Of a stretch of 64,000 nt of DNA, positions 34,267 to 49,200 are shown piece by piece; within the stretch, counting starts at the first letter, position 1, and every line of letters starts with the position of its first letter. The position numbers and the translations under genes are program-made. The notes beneath the pieces were generated by a model. The model saw only the letters and a program-made list of their open reading frames with translations, was not told the origin of the DNA and made no database searches. The DNA is from Syngnathus acus (Eukaryota; Chordata; Actinopteri; Syngnathiformes; Syngnathidae): NCBI RefSeq assembly GCF_901709675.1, contig NC_051100.1, positions 870,001-934,000 on the forward strand, written 5' to 3'.

Positions 34267-37200
34267 TTATTTCCAACAAGCTGAATCGAGCTCATAAAAT
34301 ATGCAGGTAAACGGCAAGTTGGAAAGCAGCGACAAGCATTTCAAGCACACCATCCCTTTTCATGCTCCACTGAGAACTGACCTCCCAGTCTAACGAATCC
34401 CACTCTTCGGTAAACATCCGGAGGATTTCTTTTCATCCAAAAAAGAAAATAAAATAAGAATCAGAGCAGGTGCAAAAGCGGCTCTGTGCATGGAGCCACT
34501 CTCGGGCGAAGCGATTGCCAGTTGCGCTTTGGTTATTATCCTTATGAAATCAGCGTGAAGAGGGGACGTCGACTGGAGGAGGCATCTCGCCGGCGTCCAC
34601 ATCAACTTGAGCGGCACAAATGAGCCATGCTAGGCTTCATAGTCCAACATTTTCTCTCGGCGTGATGGTTGCGACCAATTAAAACACCACTTGCGCTCCA
34701 AGGCGAATAGCTCCTGACAAGGCAGGCGCTCGCTCCTTCCTTCCTTCCTTCCTTCCTTCTCAGACCATCGCTTCTATTCTTATTCTCTTTATGGGAGGGG
34801 AAAAAGGAGCCCTTAAAAATAGGCTTTTCTTTTTTCCAAAGATATTCCTTACTTCGGAATTATTAAGAGCATTTTGCACATATGTCGGCTACGCGGAACA
34901 TTAAAAAATGTAATCCACGCATTTGACTAATCTGCGGAGAAATACAGCAACAAAGGGACATTTTAAATGCCCTCTTCACCAAAGCTTTCACAACACGTGA
35001 CTCCAGCTATCCTTTATTGGGAAACGATGTTTTCGACCCATGGAAGTGGGGGAGGCTGCTAACATGAATGACACTGCCATCTCATAGACTACTCACCATG
35101 AGCACGGCAAAGTTATTAAGATGGGTGCAGTGAATGGTGGTCGTGTTTCCACCGGAGCCTGTTATGTGGCAGCCCTCTGCCCTCCAACCACCATGTCCAT
35201 CCAGCAGGTCAAAGTCCCAATAGGCTGCGGTGGGCTCTACCCCCAGTGCGAAGTGCCTGAGTGCAATAGTGACGGAGTGCACGGCGCTCCCCAGGCTGCA
35301 GCCATCTGCGGGAAAACGAAAAGGCAAAAAAAAAAAAAAGAGAGAGAGAGAGGGGGGTGATGTATTCAGTATATAAAACCTAAAAGTCGATCAGTGCACT
35401 AGTTTTAAAAAAAAAAGGGTGATCGTCGCATGCATGCATGCACGCATACAAACACACGCATGACGCTGTTTCAAAAGTGCAATCCAGTGGTGCAAAATAA
35501 ACAAGTCCCAGACACATGTGGCGTAGTATTTATTTGGAAGGCGAAAATGTGACGCCATAACAAGACAGCATTAACATACCGGCACGATACATGGTCAAAT
35601 GGATTTCCTCTTACCTAATTTGGTGAAAGCAACTGGTGTTGACACGCTCCTGCGCTTCCCATCGTCCGCGAGATTGGACGAATTCCCCGTGCACGGGAAG
35701 AGTTTGCCATTGCGGAATACGATGAACTGCAGCCTGCAAGTGGAGTTATCAACAGATTGCAAGGCAGAGGAGGAGGTGTGCGGAGCAGCCAGAGGTAAAT
35801 GGATGGAGGCGACTGCCACGGAGTTCTGCGGATTCAACGCAAAACATCAAGTCATTAAGTCATCTCATTTGCCAAGGGACACGTGCAGAAAAAAGAAAAA
35901 AAAAAACAACTCACATCAAAAATAAATAAAGACAAATGGCTTTGTTATCCTCTATGGAAGAAAGCATAAAACACAAGAGACCAAGGCAGTGCGAATCCCT
36001 TTTGAAGCGTGCCTATTTGGTCAGACTCCCTGCCGCAGAGGTGGAAATGGTTCTTACCATTTCAGCTTGAGGGCACATCAGCACTGCCGTTTGATTTAAA
36101 GAGACAACTGGTCTGACTTGATCTTCTTTTCACATGTTGCCCCCTCCCCCCCCCCAAAAAAAGAAAACTGGTGACACTGAGTGGTTTTGAGAGAAATACA
36201 CGCATGGAGGTGACATGAAAATGTATTTCATTGCATCTACATGTAAGGATGACTTACTATAAAGTATGACTTATGAGTTGTGACTATTAACACTTTTGAT
36301 GATGGATGACAGAAATCTGGCAGCACCGAGTTAGTTGCGAGCAACACTGCCTCACTCCTCAGAGGTTCAGGGTTTGGATCTTGCCTCCAGCCTTCCTGTG
36401 AGGATATCGCGTGCCACTCTATGGTTTTTGCAGAGAAACCGGCCTTCTCCCACATTCCAAAAAGATCTATGTTAGTCTCGATGAAGACTAAATGACTTAG
36501 AAGTGTGAATGGTGCCAGGGGTGTCACTAGGTTTTGAAATTGTTTTGAATTCAAATTGGGTGTGTTAAACAAAACAAAAATGTAAAAATTGGCAACATGA
36601 AATACTAAAACCTCTGGACATGCATGATTGTTTTTTTGTTTATGAAACTAATTTGCATTTGAATCTGCCTTCTAGCCGCATTGACCGATTCGGAAAAGGC
36701 TATTGATTTTCATCCTGCCACACGGAACAGTACAAAAGAGATAACATCTTGGATATATGTGCGTTTTTTTCCAAACATCTTAAGTCGGTGGTCTGTTTTC
36801 CACACTACACTGAGTATCGAAATTTGGAAACGTGCTGAGCAGGAACTGAGCCTCTTTGGTGCTGGAAAGAGGAGCCTCTTAGAGCCGTGAACCTCCGTCA
36901 GCTGACCCCAGGAGGAAACGTTTTCCAAGCAATCTTATCTTGTGTACTTGTCTTTGCATCTCTTTCTACATGATGCATCAAAAAGATTTACAAGGCAGTG
37001 AGTGCGATAGAAGCTGCAGATGCAACTCCCTGTGTAGACAACACATTGTTTTCCTGAGCTCGAGCAAGAGTTCCTTAACCCTCTAACACCCGTCACACAA
37101 GTGGATAAACTGGCGTATCCTGATTTCTGTGCCGACGCAAGCCTCATTGTGCCCGTTTGAGAATTTTATTCATTTTGTTATGCCATGGATGGATGGATGG

Positions 37201-40200
37201 ATGGATGGATGGATGGATGGATGGATGGATGGATGGATGGATGGATGGATGGATGGATGATAGATGGATGATAGATGGATGGTGAAGAGCAGCACAGCTT
37301 GAGAACAAGCAGAACAGCTGGAGCTCTGACCAGCAGAATTGCTGAAGAGCAGAATGGGAGATTTGCATAATTTTTGTCGTAGTCTCATAAGCCGAGACAT
37401 GGTGAAAGACAGTGTGACCGTGACAAATAGGTGAGTGACGCGAGGATAGCAGAAATTTGTGCTATTTGCTTTGTATGGACAGAGCTGTGCTGCAGCTCCT
37501 CGGGCAACGCGCCTCTGACTCAGACTGTTACGTCAAAGGCTTGTGCTGCATCAAAAACATTCACTTGACTGCAACAGATGGACAGCAGTGAAAAGCACGC
37601 TTGCTTATGAGCGCTCAATGTATTGTGTGCAAATGTAAAGGCCGACTTAGCATTAGGTAAACGCAGAGAATCGCCTTGGGCCCCGAGCAACATCAAATCT
37701 GGAGCCAGTATCAAGATACGTATATATTGGCTACTGAAGATGCAAAACTAAAGTGGATGCGATATCATGCCAGATATACTAGATAGACCTGCTGAAACTG
37801 ATTCCAATTTTAGATACTGAATGACAAGAGAAATTGCAGCATGGTGTGTTCTTGAGGACAATGGGAATCTATGGATCTTTCAAGCTCTTTCACAGAAATT
37901 GTATCTCCAGAAACAAGATTTTTTTTCCTTGTCAAGACAGATTACAACAGACGGGAGGGGATTCCTTCTGGGGAGCGGAGCCGAGTTATTCAAATCGTAT
38001 TTAAAGCATACCTTATTGTAATTATTGCATGTCAACTCTAAATAAATGGTAAAGGAGTCATTAGCTGAATTCCATATTCTTCATATAGATTGACTAGAAA
38101 TGTAAAGATAAAATAAATTACATGTAAAAGTTGTTTGTTTTCATTTGTCTGCAACATCCTGACCATGAAGACTTTTGGGAGCCAAATGCAAGTATAGAAA
38201 TGCCACTTAGGCTTTGTGGTTCTGATGCTTATGTTTAGCTCTTGTTAAATTAATTGCTTATTACTACTGTGGTGCAACAACAGAATGTAGTCTTTTCTTC
38301 GGCTTCATTATTCATGTGCTCAAAGGAGAGCTTTGGCGCCATGTTTGGCACTGGATTGTTTTGTTTAGCGTTCTCCGTGACATGGACCCCATTCCTACCC
38401 TTACTTGTCACTTTATAAATTCTTAATCAACACTTCACGCTCATCTACAACTCGATTTTTGTTGCCACCTCAGCACATGCATAAAACAAGTTGGGGAAAA
38501 GAATCATGCTTTTCCACACACCAAACCACCATTTTAGATTCGCTACAATTGAAGTGTTACAGAGAGGATACGGTGACTTATTCCGACCATTTCCCAGAGT
38601 TGCAATGGGCTTGATATTCTCATCGTGTCGCTCATGCACACGGTTACTCCCACATTAATCAAATGGAAATTCCATTTTCCTCATCAAGGGCACATGGGTA
38701 CAGCAAACAACAAGCGCAAGGGATCGACTCCTCAGACTAGAAAACAATCTTTCATCTCAATGGAATTCATCGGGGATTCAGTCTAGTGAGTACAAATTGG
38801 AGTTTAATTCATCGATAAACATTCACCGTGGACTAGAGGTAGGGATAGATAGACTCAACGCACCAGCACGTTAAAACAACATCAATGGAAAGCACTTTCC
38901 AGGACTATTTGACGACTTATCTCAAGGGTGATTGATCACAGCATGGCCATACAAAAAAAAAAAAAAAACTGGCTCTATTTTACTGACGTGAATTTGATGT
39001 TCACTTGTCACTGCCATCTAACAAGTCCCAGGAAAACCAAAACACATAATTTAATAATTTGGGTCCATCGGAGGAAACTGTGAAGGTTTAACCATATGTT
39101 GAACTCAGAACTTATGATAAAATGTTCCCTTGTATCAAATAGGACTTTTAGTCTGTCAGTACCTCTTTTATTCTTAGCGCAGCTAGACCATAATGTGTTA
39201 TGACAGGACATGTCTGATTCCTGATGAATGAGGAAGTATGAGATATGGATGCTACATAGACATGTCGTTTTTCCCCTGCCACAAAAATATGTATATATAT
39301 ATAGTATATATATGATAACATCATTTTATTCAGTCCAAAAAACCCAACAAGTTAGTTAAGCATTAATATTGGCAAAAACTAAGGCAGGGATGGATTCATG
39401 AGAAAAGAAGCCTTAAAAACAGCAACAATTTGCCATCAGTCTCATCATTGTTCACTTCATCCCTGAAAGGTTTCTTTCTGTCCCTCCATCAATCTAATAG
39501 GCGCCAACGCAATTACAAAATGAGCTTGTATTCCTGGTGGTGGTAGTGCTTCCCAGAAAACAGCCAGATTCTTGGAGCATTGTGGGGCTGCCAGGACCTA
39601 AAAGCTCTAATGATCGCCTGCTGGAACAGAAGTAGAGCCAGGAACATGCAGACTGAACAGTATGCTTGGAGGACACAAACCAAATCAAAATTCAAACACT
39701 TTTTCCCAAGCCAACTGTTATTTATGTCCCCTTTCTTAATCATTCCATTTAAATTCACGGGAAAGCATTTCTTGAAAATACATCTTGCAAATCCCCCCTA
39801 GTTCAAAGAAATTCATTTGAAGTTGCCATATTGTTTGGTCAGGTCAGGTTGTTGCTGTAAAGGATGACTCAGACGTAGGTCATTTGTAATTTGCACCCTA
39901 TGACTCACTCACTGTCTTGCGGCACAAGCCACACTTTATGCATGTGAAATGGAAACTTGATATCATGTCCTCTTGATTGTTGGGTCGACACAATCAACAA
40001 GCATCTTAATGAAACTCGTTTTTTTCCCCATCTGACCACTTTAGAGATCTTAATTGCTGTCTGTGCTTTTGACCCCATTTTGCCTCTCTTTGTCACCGTC
40101 TTTTCGGTTAAAGTGGCAACGTTTTTTTTTCCTAACCAAGCTCATTAATTACAAAGGCAATTGCTTCCTTCAGTGGAAATAAAGTCTATGGCTAGTACCT

Positions 40201-43200
40201 GTTAAAATTCTATGTGATAAAAAAAAGAACAGACTAAAAGAATAATAAAACAAGGAGGAAAGTTCATGTTTTAAAAACAAAGAGCACGATTGTGTTCAAA
40301 AACAACTAATCAGAGAAGCGCTTCAACTATTTACTATTTCTTTTTAGTTGGTTCGTTTTCGTTTAGTTCGTAGCCTAATTTAGCAAAATGATGTTAAAAC
40401 TGCAACACAGATATCCATCCAATATTCAACCATTAAGTCTGCTCTAAACTGAGTGCTAGTAAAGGTTTATGATGAATAAAAAAACCTGAAAGTCACAAAC
40501 CTATTGGGCATCAACTACAGTATAATACACAAATGGTCTCATTGGCCATCAGTCGTATAAAAATATCATCGCCAAACAGCAAATACTAGTGATACTCAAA
40601 ATATGCGCTGACTGGCTGGCTGAAGTGACGTTACAGTAGCCAGCTATCTTATGTCATCATATAAAAAAAAAAGAAAAGCTGGAGGCAGTTTGAATGCAGA
40701 GTGAGTCCACTAACAAGATGAGCCGAACTGCTGGCAAAAGCAACAGATGATCCCCTCCTCTTTAGGATTCCACTCGGATTCCCTGCGTAGACCACTGTGT
40801 CAAGAGCTCCAGTATGGATTAGCCAGGCTGGGACTTGCTTATGCTCTTCAGGAGAACAGAGTGCTGTGCCACAATGGATTACACAGCTGGGGAAATTGTT
40901 ACACACTTTAACGCCACTGAAAGAGGCTTGAATAGAAACAGCAGGTAGACGGACGGACGGACGGACGGACGTCATGCATAATCATTAAGTTCTCTGGTAG
41001 GATTGGGGCTGCTTTCTTTCTCGCAAGTAACCACATCTTTTCAATTCAACATTTGGGATTCATGTTCAAACTTGACTAACAAAGACTGAGAATGAACTTA
41101 TTTAAAGCATTTCAGAAAAGTCAACCAGCTGTATCAGCGTTTTTGGTAGAAAGGAAATGATTACCTAGAAAATAATTTACCAATAGGAGTCAAGCAAATT
41201 TCTCAATCAGAACTGATTTGCAATTTGGGAAAAAATACCACTGATGGTGGTTATCTCTTTATTTCTTCACCACCACCACCACCACCACTTTGTTTGTTGT
41301 TCTTCAATGCCTTGAAGTTTACATTTGAATCTGATTCATACTAAATGTTTTTCCATGATCATTCGTGTTTTCCTCAACTAATCTTTAAAAGTCTGCCAGG
41401 GTATGTTAACTTAAAGGCACAAGTGTGTGCATGCTCCTGACTCCGAGGAACATGAATAATTAACTGCAAGAGCTGTGTTTAATGCAGCATGGAGTTCAAA
41501 TAGGGAAGTCATTAATTCGGTGGGGGAGAAAAAAAGAAAAAAAAACCAGGTGTCAATCAGGGGGGTCCTTATTTAAGTATTTGGCCAGCACATGTACATG
41601 CATTCCTCTCTGTAAACCTAAGAAAATCGCTCATTCAAAAAAGCCCTCACAAAGGCCTTCTGTTGTTTTTTTAAAGAAAAAAGACAAGATGCAAGAATTT
41701 ATGCCCACTCCAGAAACCACACCAAGCTGCCTAAAGAAATATTGAGAAATATATCTATATTTTTAAATATTATTTGGGTGCTCTATATAACTTCATATAA
41801 TTAATACAGCCCAATACACAGTGTTCTTTCTTTTTTCTAAGCTTGTCTAAAATGTGAACTTTTCATCCTGTTTTGTCAAAAAGCATTGGTGTAAACTGGG
41901 ACTATGTGGCTTTATTGAGCTATCTATAAATACTGATAAATATCACATGATTGTGATTTTCCGTTGTAGCTACAGTCATCTTGCATTGCTTGACACAGCA
42001 GTGTGAAATCTAGTTTCTGAAAATGTAATGGATAACATCGAGACAGTGGGCAACGAAAAGGGAGTTATCGGCGCAAAGCAGCATCCGTCAGAATCTAGAA
42101 GTGATAATAATGAAAGAACCCATTCAACGAAGACGGCACAAGTTGTTATCGTTGAGAACAGTTGAGCTCCCAATTGTGCCATCATAACATCAGATAATAT
42201 TTGTATTGAGAATGTAATAATTGTATAACAAATGTCCCTAGAGGGACATAAATAGGAGGAAATCAATTTTGCAACAATAGCAGGACTGTAAATTAGAGGA
42301 AAAGCTAATTAAAAGGTTATAAAGCCATTAAGTATGCTTCCAGACATTTTATTGAGCTCACTTTTATAAATGATTGGAGATAAAAATACTGGGCCCAACA
42401 ATTGCAGACTAGAAATTCTCCTAGGTGTGAGTGTGAACAATTGTTTGTATGTGCTTTGAAACTTGACTGCCGACTATCCCATCTTATAACTCATCTCTTG
42501 CTGACAGACAGTCAGTGGGTGGCCTCAAGCTCACCACAACTTAAGCTTAAGCGTGAAATGTTATACTGGTCACAACCAGGTTTAAGGTTAGTGATAGGCA
42601 ATGTTTTGTTTCCATTGAACGTACGTAGCTGTACGTAGTTACCTCCCATAGAGTTCATCAGAGCGTGAGCATATGAAAACAGCTTGCAATACACAAGAGG
42701 GAGCAGATGAATTTCAAGGACTCCCCGCTGCTGCATCTTCTCCTTCTGCCTTGGCAAGATGACACTAAGGAGGACTAGAAATGAGCGTCAATCCGACTAT
42801 ACGATTTGTCGTCCTAGCCAAAAGGTTGAAGTTGAAGCTGGACAAGGATGATGAAATAGTCATGGGAAGAAACCCGTTTTGTGCTTTCAGCCTCTTGGCC
42901 AGAGAAGAATAGCACGAGATTATGAGCTTCATCATTTGATCCCATGTCTGGCAATTTATGATTGTCTTTTAGGATATTCTCTGTGTGTACACTGTACATC
43001 TCATGAATACAAAAGACATGCGTTTTCCAGATGTCAAAAGAGCCTTTGATCAATTTGCGGGAACAGTTAAGTGCATTCATAAAGTGGGTGACAGTGTGGT
43101 TATTAGTGATGCCAACACAGCCAGATGATGAATGTGATCCGATAGTGGCGGCGCGGCACCGTGGAGAATAGATCAGCGCTATGTCATCAATGGTGACAAT

Positions 43201-46200
43201 ATTAATTACATGACACGAATACTACTGTATTAAACAAACGACATGTTCAACTGTTGTAAATTATTGAAAGAATATATATTATTGCTGTGGACATACATGA
43301 AGAACAATGTCAATTTGACTGTACTGATTTTATCAATTGCATTTAACCCTACAGTGAAGAATGTGCTTGCACCAGTCACTTGAACATTTCTGCAGATTGC
43401 AAATACTGTCTTATCGTATATCGTTATCATATTATATATTAGATAAAAGGTTAGAAAGACTGGCCCGGAGTATTCTTGTTTCTACAATGGCGCACATTTG
43501 ATTTTTTATATTTAACCACACTGTGGACATTACTATAGACTCTATCGTATAGAGGCAAGCTCAATAGAGAAATGAGCACTTTTTTGTTCATTTTTCCAGA
43601 AGTCAGAGTGGATTCTGGTGCAAATAAGGGCCTAATAAGTGGGCATAGTAAAATGGTAATGGCTAAAATAATAATAAAACATAATTGGGTGAATTCCTCT
43701 TTTACACACACACACAAACACAAAGACAACAGACGATACAGGACAGAGGTAGAAAAAACGAATTATCTCGGATAGTTTGACAAAGTACTTTGTATGATAA
43801 ATGAATGTATCGCAGCTACAATTGAGTAAGAACAAAATGAGGACATACAGCAGCAAATGAATGCAGGCTTGCTTGGTTAAAAGAGTCGAACATGAGTGAT
43901 CCCAGGCAATTTGAGTAAATGATGACATTTCAACAAAAGGTTCAGCATGTCCTGCACATTAGTCTATATGGGAAAAAGATGGTGCCTACTCCTCCGCCAA
44001 GGGAAATGTATCTTTGTCACTCACTCATGGTAACAGACAGCCGTCCATCCGTCCGTCCCTTGAGCCTTCTGGCTTTGAGTCATTGATGGAACTATTTGTC
44101 TTCCTCATTACTCGACACACAGTATCATCTTGTTCTCAGCGTAGGATGGGATTTGCTAAAGGCTTGCACGTGCTAAAGTGGCCACAAACACAAACATCTG
44201 ACCATCAGTTAATCTGGAGAGGACAATTAGATTCATTTAGCATATGCAATTTGATTCGTCTGATATTAAAAATGTGATGCTTGATCTTGCGTCTTTAACG
44301 GGACACTGTGTAAACGGTTTTCATTTTTCAATGTTGAGTCATTTTAAAACGCCACTATCAATTTCTAGAATATGCACATTTTATCATCCATTTTTTCTAG
44401 TAGTCTCTACTTCTATGACATGGGTTTTATGGTAACATTTCCAGATTTCTTTGCACATGTAGTTCCTTCCCAGATGTTCCATGGCAACGTAAAGCACTTT
44501 TTTGAAAAGAGGCTGTCGCCATCACTATTTTACCCACTTTTATGCGCATTCTGTAACAATGCACACGGAATTTCATGCCTACTATTCATAAATCAGGCAC
44601 TTAGTCTGAGCATTTTTTAGCTCAAGCTGCTAGATAGATCCACCGGTCTGCCTCATGCCCCTCTTTTGTCACGTACCACCATCAAATAACATTTTCTATT
44701 TTTTGTCACCTTCTTGTTTTATGACATAAATTAGTATTCGTTACCTCTCGCCGCCGTGTTTTGCAGAGCCGGCGACACACTATTTCACAGCAACAGAGCA
44801 CAATTTAAGTAAGTCTTTGTCTTGGACATGATTGATATGAATTATGTTAAGGGGACCCCCCCTGCATTATGGCAGATGTACCTTCCGAATACATTTAGAA
44901 GCATGAATACATGCAAGTCACAAGCACTTGCAGCCAACTCCCTTTTGATTCAAATGAAGTGACTAATACTCTTAACGCCCAGTGCCGTTTTAATCAGACG
45001 TTTGACTGCAGTTTAACACCCATGTAATTAACTTGAGCTTGTGTCTAGCTTGTCAAATCCAAACAACTTCATCATCTGTGATCTTAGCGTACACATGCTC
45101 TCTGGTCAATATGTAAATGCACAAGTTACTAATCCGACTTTTCTTCAGAGATAACTGTGCACATTGGCTCCTAACATATTCCAATTAGAGGCAAATTACC
45201 AGCACATTAAACATTCATATTCATAAAGCGGCATGTTTACTGAATAGAGATAAACTAGGTCATATTTGGTTGTTTCAGATGCCTGTGTTTACTGTGCGGC
45301 AGCTGCTGGCTCAATTCTGCTGCAACAGTGTCCCCAGATAGAAACTTAACCTGGAGGCCAGCTGATGCATACGCACATCACACACACCATAATGTAAAAA
45401 AAGTACATCTAGTACCACCAGCCCTCAAGTGGAAAAATAAGTACATAAACACACCCACATGGTGCAATTAAAAGGCAGTGAAGCTCTGTGGAGCAGAGAA
45501 AGGCTGTCTGAGAAGAAAGAGGTGTGGAGAGAGAGGACGCACTACTTGCTCAGCCTACAGGCTTCTACTAATTACCTGTCAATGGTGAGGAAAGGAGAGG
45601 TCTTAAGTAGTAAATATTCTTCCAAATTCTTACCTTCCATGAACCATACAATCTGCAAAGCAGGTCAAGAATAGTGCCAACTGACTTGGGAAATAGACCA
45701 AATGGCTATGTTCGTACTAATTAGTTGGAAATCATTTCCAAACAAAAGTGAATTTAGTTGTAGTGGGATGACAACTGGGAGTAAGGTATAACCTGGAAAT
45801 ATTCCAATCATTATTGATAAATGACATCTATTGTTTTCTAGGGTGGGGCGGATTTACAAATAAAAATCATTGAAGAAAAAAAAAAAATAAAAAATCAACC
45901 AGTCACACACGTGCGGGAATCGTAACTAACAGCTTATTTTGGTCCAGTTCATGAATTAACCTCAAATTGATCACAGGATTACAAAAACTGTTTGTCTGTA
46001 GTCAGTGCACTTTGATGAGCAGTAAGGGAAAAGTGAAACTTGAAATGCTGGAAAAACACATTGCTCAAGGTCACATCATCCATCATCAGACCCCCCAAAA
46101 GCCCAAATCATTTCTGATCCATCCGTGAAGGTTTTGCAGTGCAGCATTCACAGCATGTTGTGCGACGGAGTATTAGGGCTGATTGAAGAGTTAAAGGAGT

Positions 46201-49200
46201 GCAGCTACTTTGTATGACTAGAGCGCATTTATTGATGCACCCGAGATACAAATAAATGCATCTCATGCAGAGATCACACCCTGAGCAGAAAAAAAGCCTT
46301 TCTAGTGGAGTAAATATTCTTTTCACGTTTTGTCTACTGCCACTGCTGTGCCATTTTATATTCAAGCCAGTTAGAAAAAAAGCCATTTGGAAAGGGTTTT
46401 ATCATTTATCATGATGAGGCAGTGCAGTTCAACACAACGGCAAACCACAACCGCAATAAATAATGGTTTTCAACTAATACTTCGGAGACGTGTACTGTTT
46501 ATCACATTGCAAGTGGCTACAAACGTCGTGGCCGCACTATGTGTATTCAAAGATAGGCTCCTCACGGAAGACCACAGTGGTTTTTTTTTTTTCAAACTTC
46601 TTTAGTACATCGAGTGGGCGCCACCGAGGCCAATGTGCACCGTCCAAAGCAAGGTCTTGTTATTGACTGTTTGATGAAAGCCATTTAAATATACAAGGAC
46701 ACTAGTACAGAAAATGCTAGTGCACTCTGAGATGTTTACGGAGCCAAAGAGAATGAGCTGAGCTGAGCTGCAAACTCTGAGAACAATTCAAGAGGGATAA
46801 AATTCAGTGGCTTCCACTGAGAAAAGCTGTCCAGATTCAAAACAGAAATCCTTAAGCAGAATTAAAAAAAACAACAATGTTGCTCTGTTGCTTTTACATC
46901 CCATCAATCTGAAATTCAGTCAGTTTCTCGTCCCGAAACGAAGCTATTCCACATTGGCTGGACAAGCAATATTCAGAGCAGAGCTGGAATGAAATTAGGC
47001 TAAATCGAGAAGCGAGCGTGCGCTTACGACTGAACTGACACATTGGATGTGCAGGTGAACGAGAGGACCTTCAGAAACATGGCTGATGATCAAGCCCATT
47101 CTGATCCTAAAGCCTCAATTGGCTCAAAGCCAAAGCTGTGGGCAGCCAAAGGGGGACCAAAATGTTGGTGTACCCTTGTCCGCGTAATCATCAAGATTTT
47201 TATCTGCGGCAGGGACATCAAACCTTTGACGAGATAGCGTTCCTGCTTCTTGCACAACAGAGTTTTGACACCCCATTGTTGTCCTTTATTGTATTCCAAA
47301 TACAATTGTAGTTTTCTACAATAGGAGTGAAACCATAACTAGATCTTAGCCTGCACCAAAATGAACTTTGACACACAACCCAACCAATCTAGTCAATGAA
47401 TGTGTACATTCAAAATGATCCATGGTGTTGCAAACTAGTGAATAAAAATGTGTAAGTGCAGACATTGTTCTATTTTTCACTGTACACTGGTGATATGATA
47501 GGAGTAATTATGCACCCCAGCTCTATGCGGTTAAGGCAAAAGCACTCGTATGCTCTATTTGCTGCAAGGACTATAAAGACACATGCCTTTGTTCCACCTC
47601 AGGAATAACTTGCTATGCAATTTGCTCAAAATGCAATTACCTGGCTATCAGTGCATGCAAAAACGGAATCCAAAGAAAGTGAATGAAGTGAAATGGCCCC
47701 AACTTTGCCCAGGGCATTGTGAACTGAGGTGAAGACGTGTTTATTCAAGTGAAAATTTCTCATGCCGTGCAATAAATTTATCTTAAGCAATGAAGAAACG
47801 GCTAATGAGCTTCAAGGGTGACTCCGTGCAGATGACTGACTGGGCTAGGCACGTTCCGGCTGCATGTTTCATTTTGCTTCTGTAAAAATGGCTGAGACAG
47901 GTATTCGATTTGATATCGGGCTCGCTTTTCCATCCTTCCATTTCCATTCAAATAAACATGTACATTTTTGATTAACTTTCATGGCTGGTCGACTGGTTAG
48001 CATGTCCACCTTGGGTGAATTTGTTCTATTAACCAGGAGAAATAATGCAGTTATGCACACTACCAATTGGTGTTATCAGGAGAAAAAGAAAAGCACACAA
48101 TTTGATAAATAGCAGCTATACAGGGAAGTAAGCAATTTGTACCAGGTCTCCCCAGTGTTGAGCAAATTACTTTCAGTCGTGTCATTTGTTAAAGATACTA
48201 ATTATTATTCCCCCAACAAGTAATTGAATTAGTAAGAGAATTACTTCTTCATAATTCTAATGAGTTATTAGGGAAAATTATTAGAACACAGCTCTGGTCC
48301 TTTACATGGAGTAGAAGTGTAATTTCAATTTATTGGACTTGAAACCACAAGCGAGCGGCACAAGCGTTTGTTTGTTTTGACTTGCGTATTATCACCTTTC
48401 ATTACAATTTCATTTAATCATCACCCGACTTGCCGAAATCGGAAACAGTTTTGAAATGTTTTGTGTATGAACAGCATCCATCTTCTGATTGACTAAGAAA
48501 TAAATGTGACCACCTTAGTCAACCATGATCACTTCAAATATAGGATCATAATTGAAAATGTAGGCAATTCATGAGATGAAGTTTTAGTGAAAATGAATGC
48601 CATTTACTTAGAACGCCATTAATCCAATCATTGTGTCTCCCAAGAGACAAAAGCTTTGCAGATTGAGGAACATTTAATTAGCACCTCAATTCCGCTTTAT
48701 AGTCACCTCTTGGAGTTTCAGCCTCCTATTTTAAAATCCATCTGGAAACATTAAAGAGGGCACATTGGGAATAATTATTTAGTGTTGCATTGTCCTCACC
48801 GAGTGTAACATAGTATAAGCCTGCATGAACATGCGCCGACTGTTGCACAAACAGCCCTGAGGTCAAACGTAGTCAAGTACTTAAGCTGGTGCCAAAGCGC
48901 AGACATGACAGTCTCACCAGACAAGATTAGAAAAGTGGAATAGGCTCAGTAGCACAAACATGGCCACTGACTCTGTCTTGGCAGACCAGCACACTAACAC
49001 CATCTACTCTCACACAAATGATTGAATGACCAAACAATTTGCTGTTCTGCAATTTTCGAGCGATACATTTTCCATCTCTGCTGGTTAAGATATTGCCTGC
49101 TGAGACGATTTGTTTTGTTCACATGCAATGGCAAAAGGATGGTGTCATCAAGATTGAGCAGATTTAAAGTGACAGGTACACAAGGCCGTACCCAAAAAAC

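Larger units (their letters stand above)
21171..35096. other. adgra1 large intron between GPS and TM1 exons (13.9 kb)
   Basis: No recognised exon on either strand. It contains CCAG/GGCA arrays (21865-21978, 26470-26535, 34227-34266), a 19-base G run (27137-27155), (GAGCCA)n (28888-28952), small copies of the fish repeat (about 23215-23310 and 28955-29030), poly-T runs near 30010 and 30105, and a CpG-richer stretch (about 33500-34800). If this fish has a 7TM-only transcript, its first exon would lie here. Confidence 0.65.
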
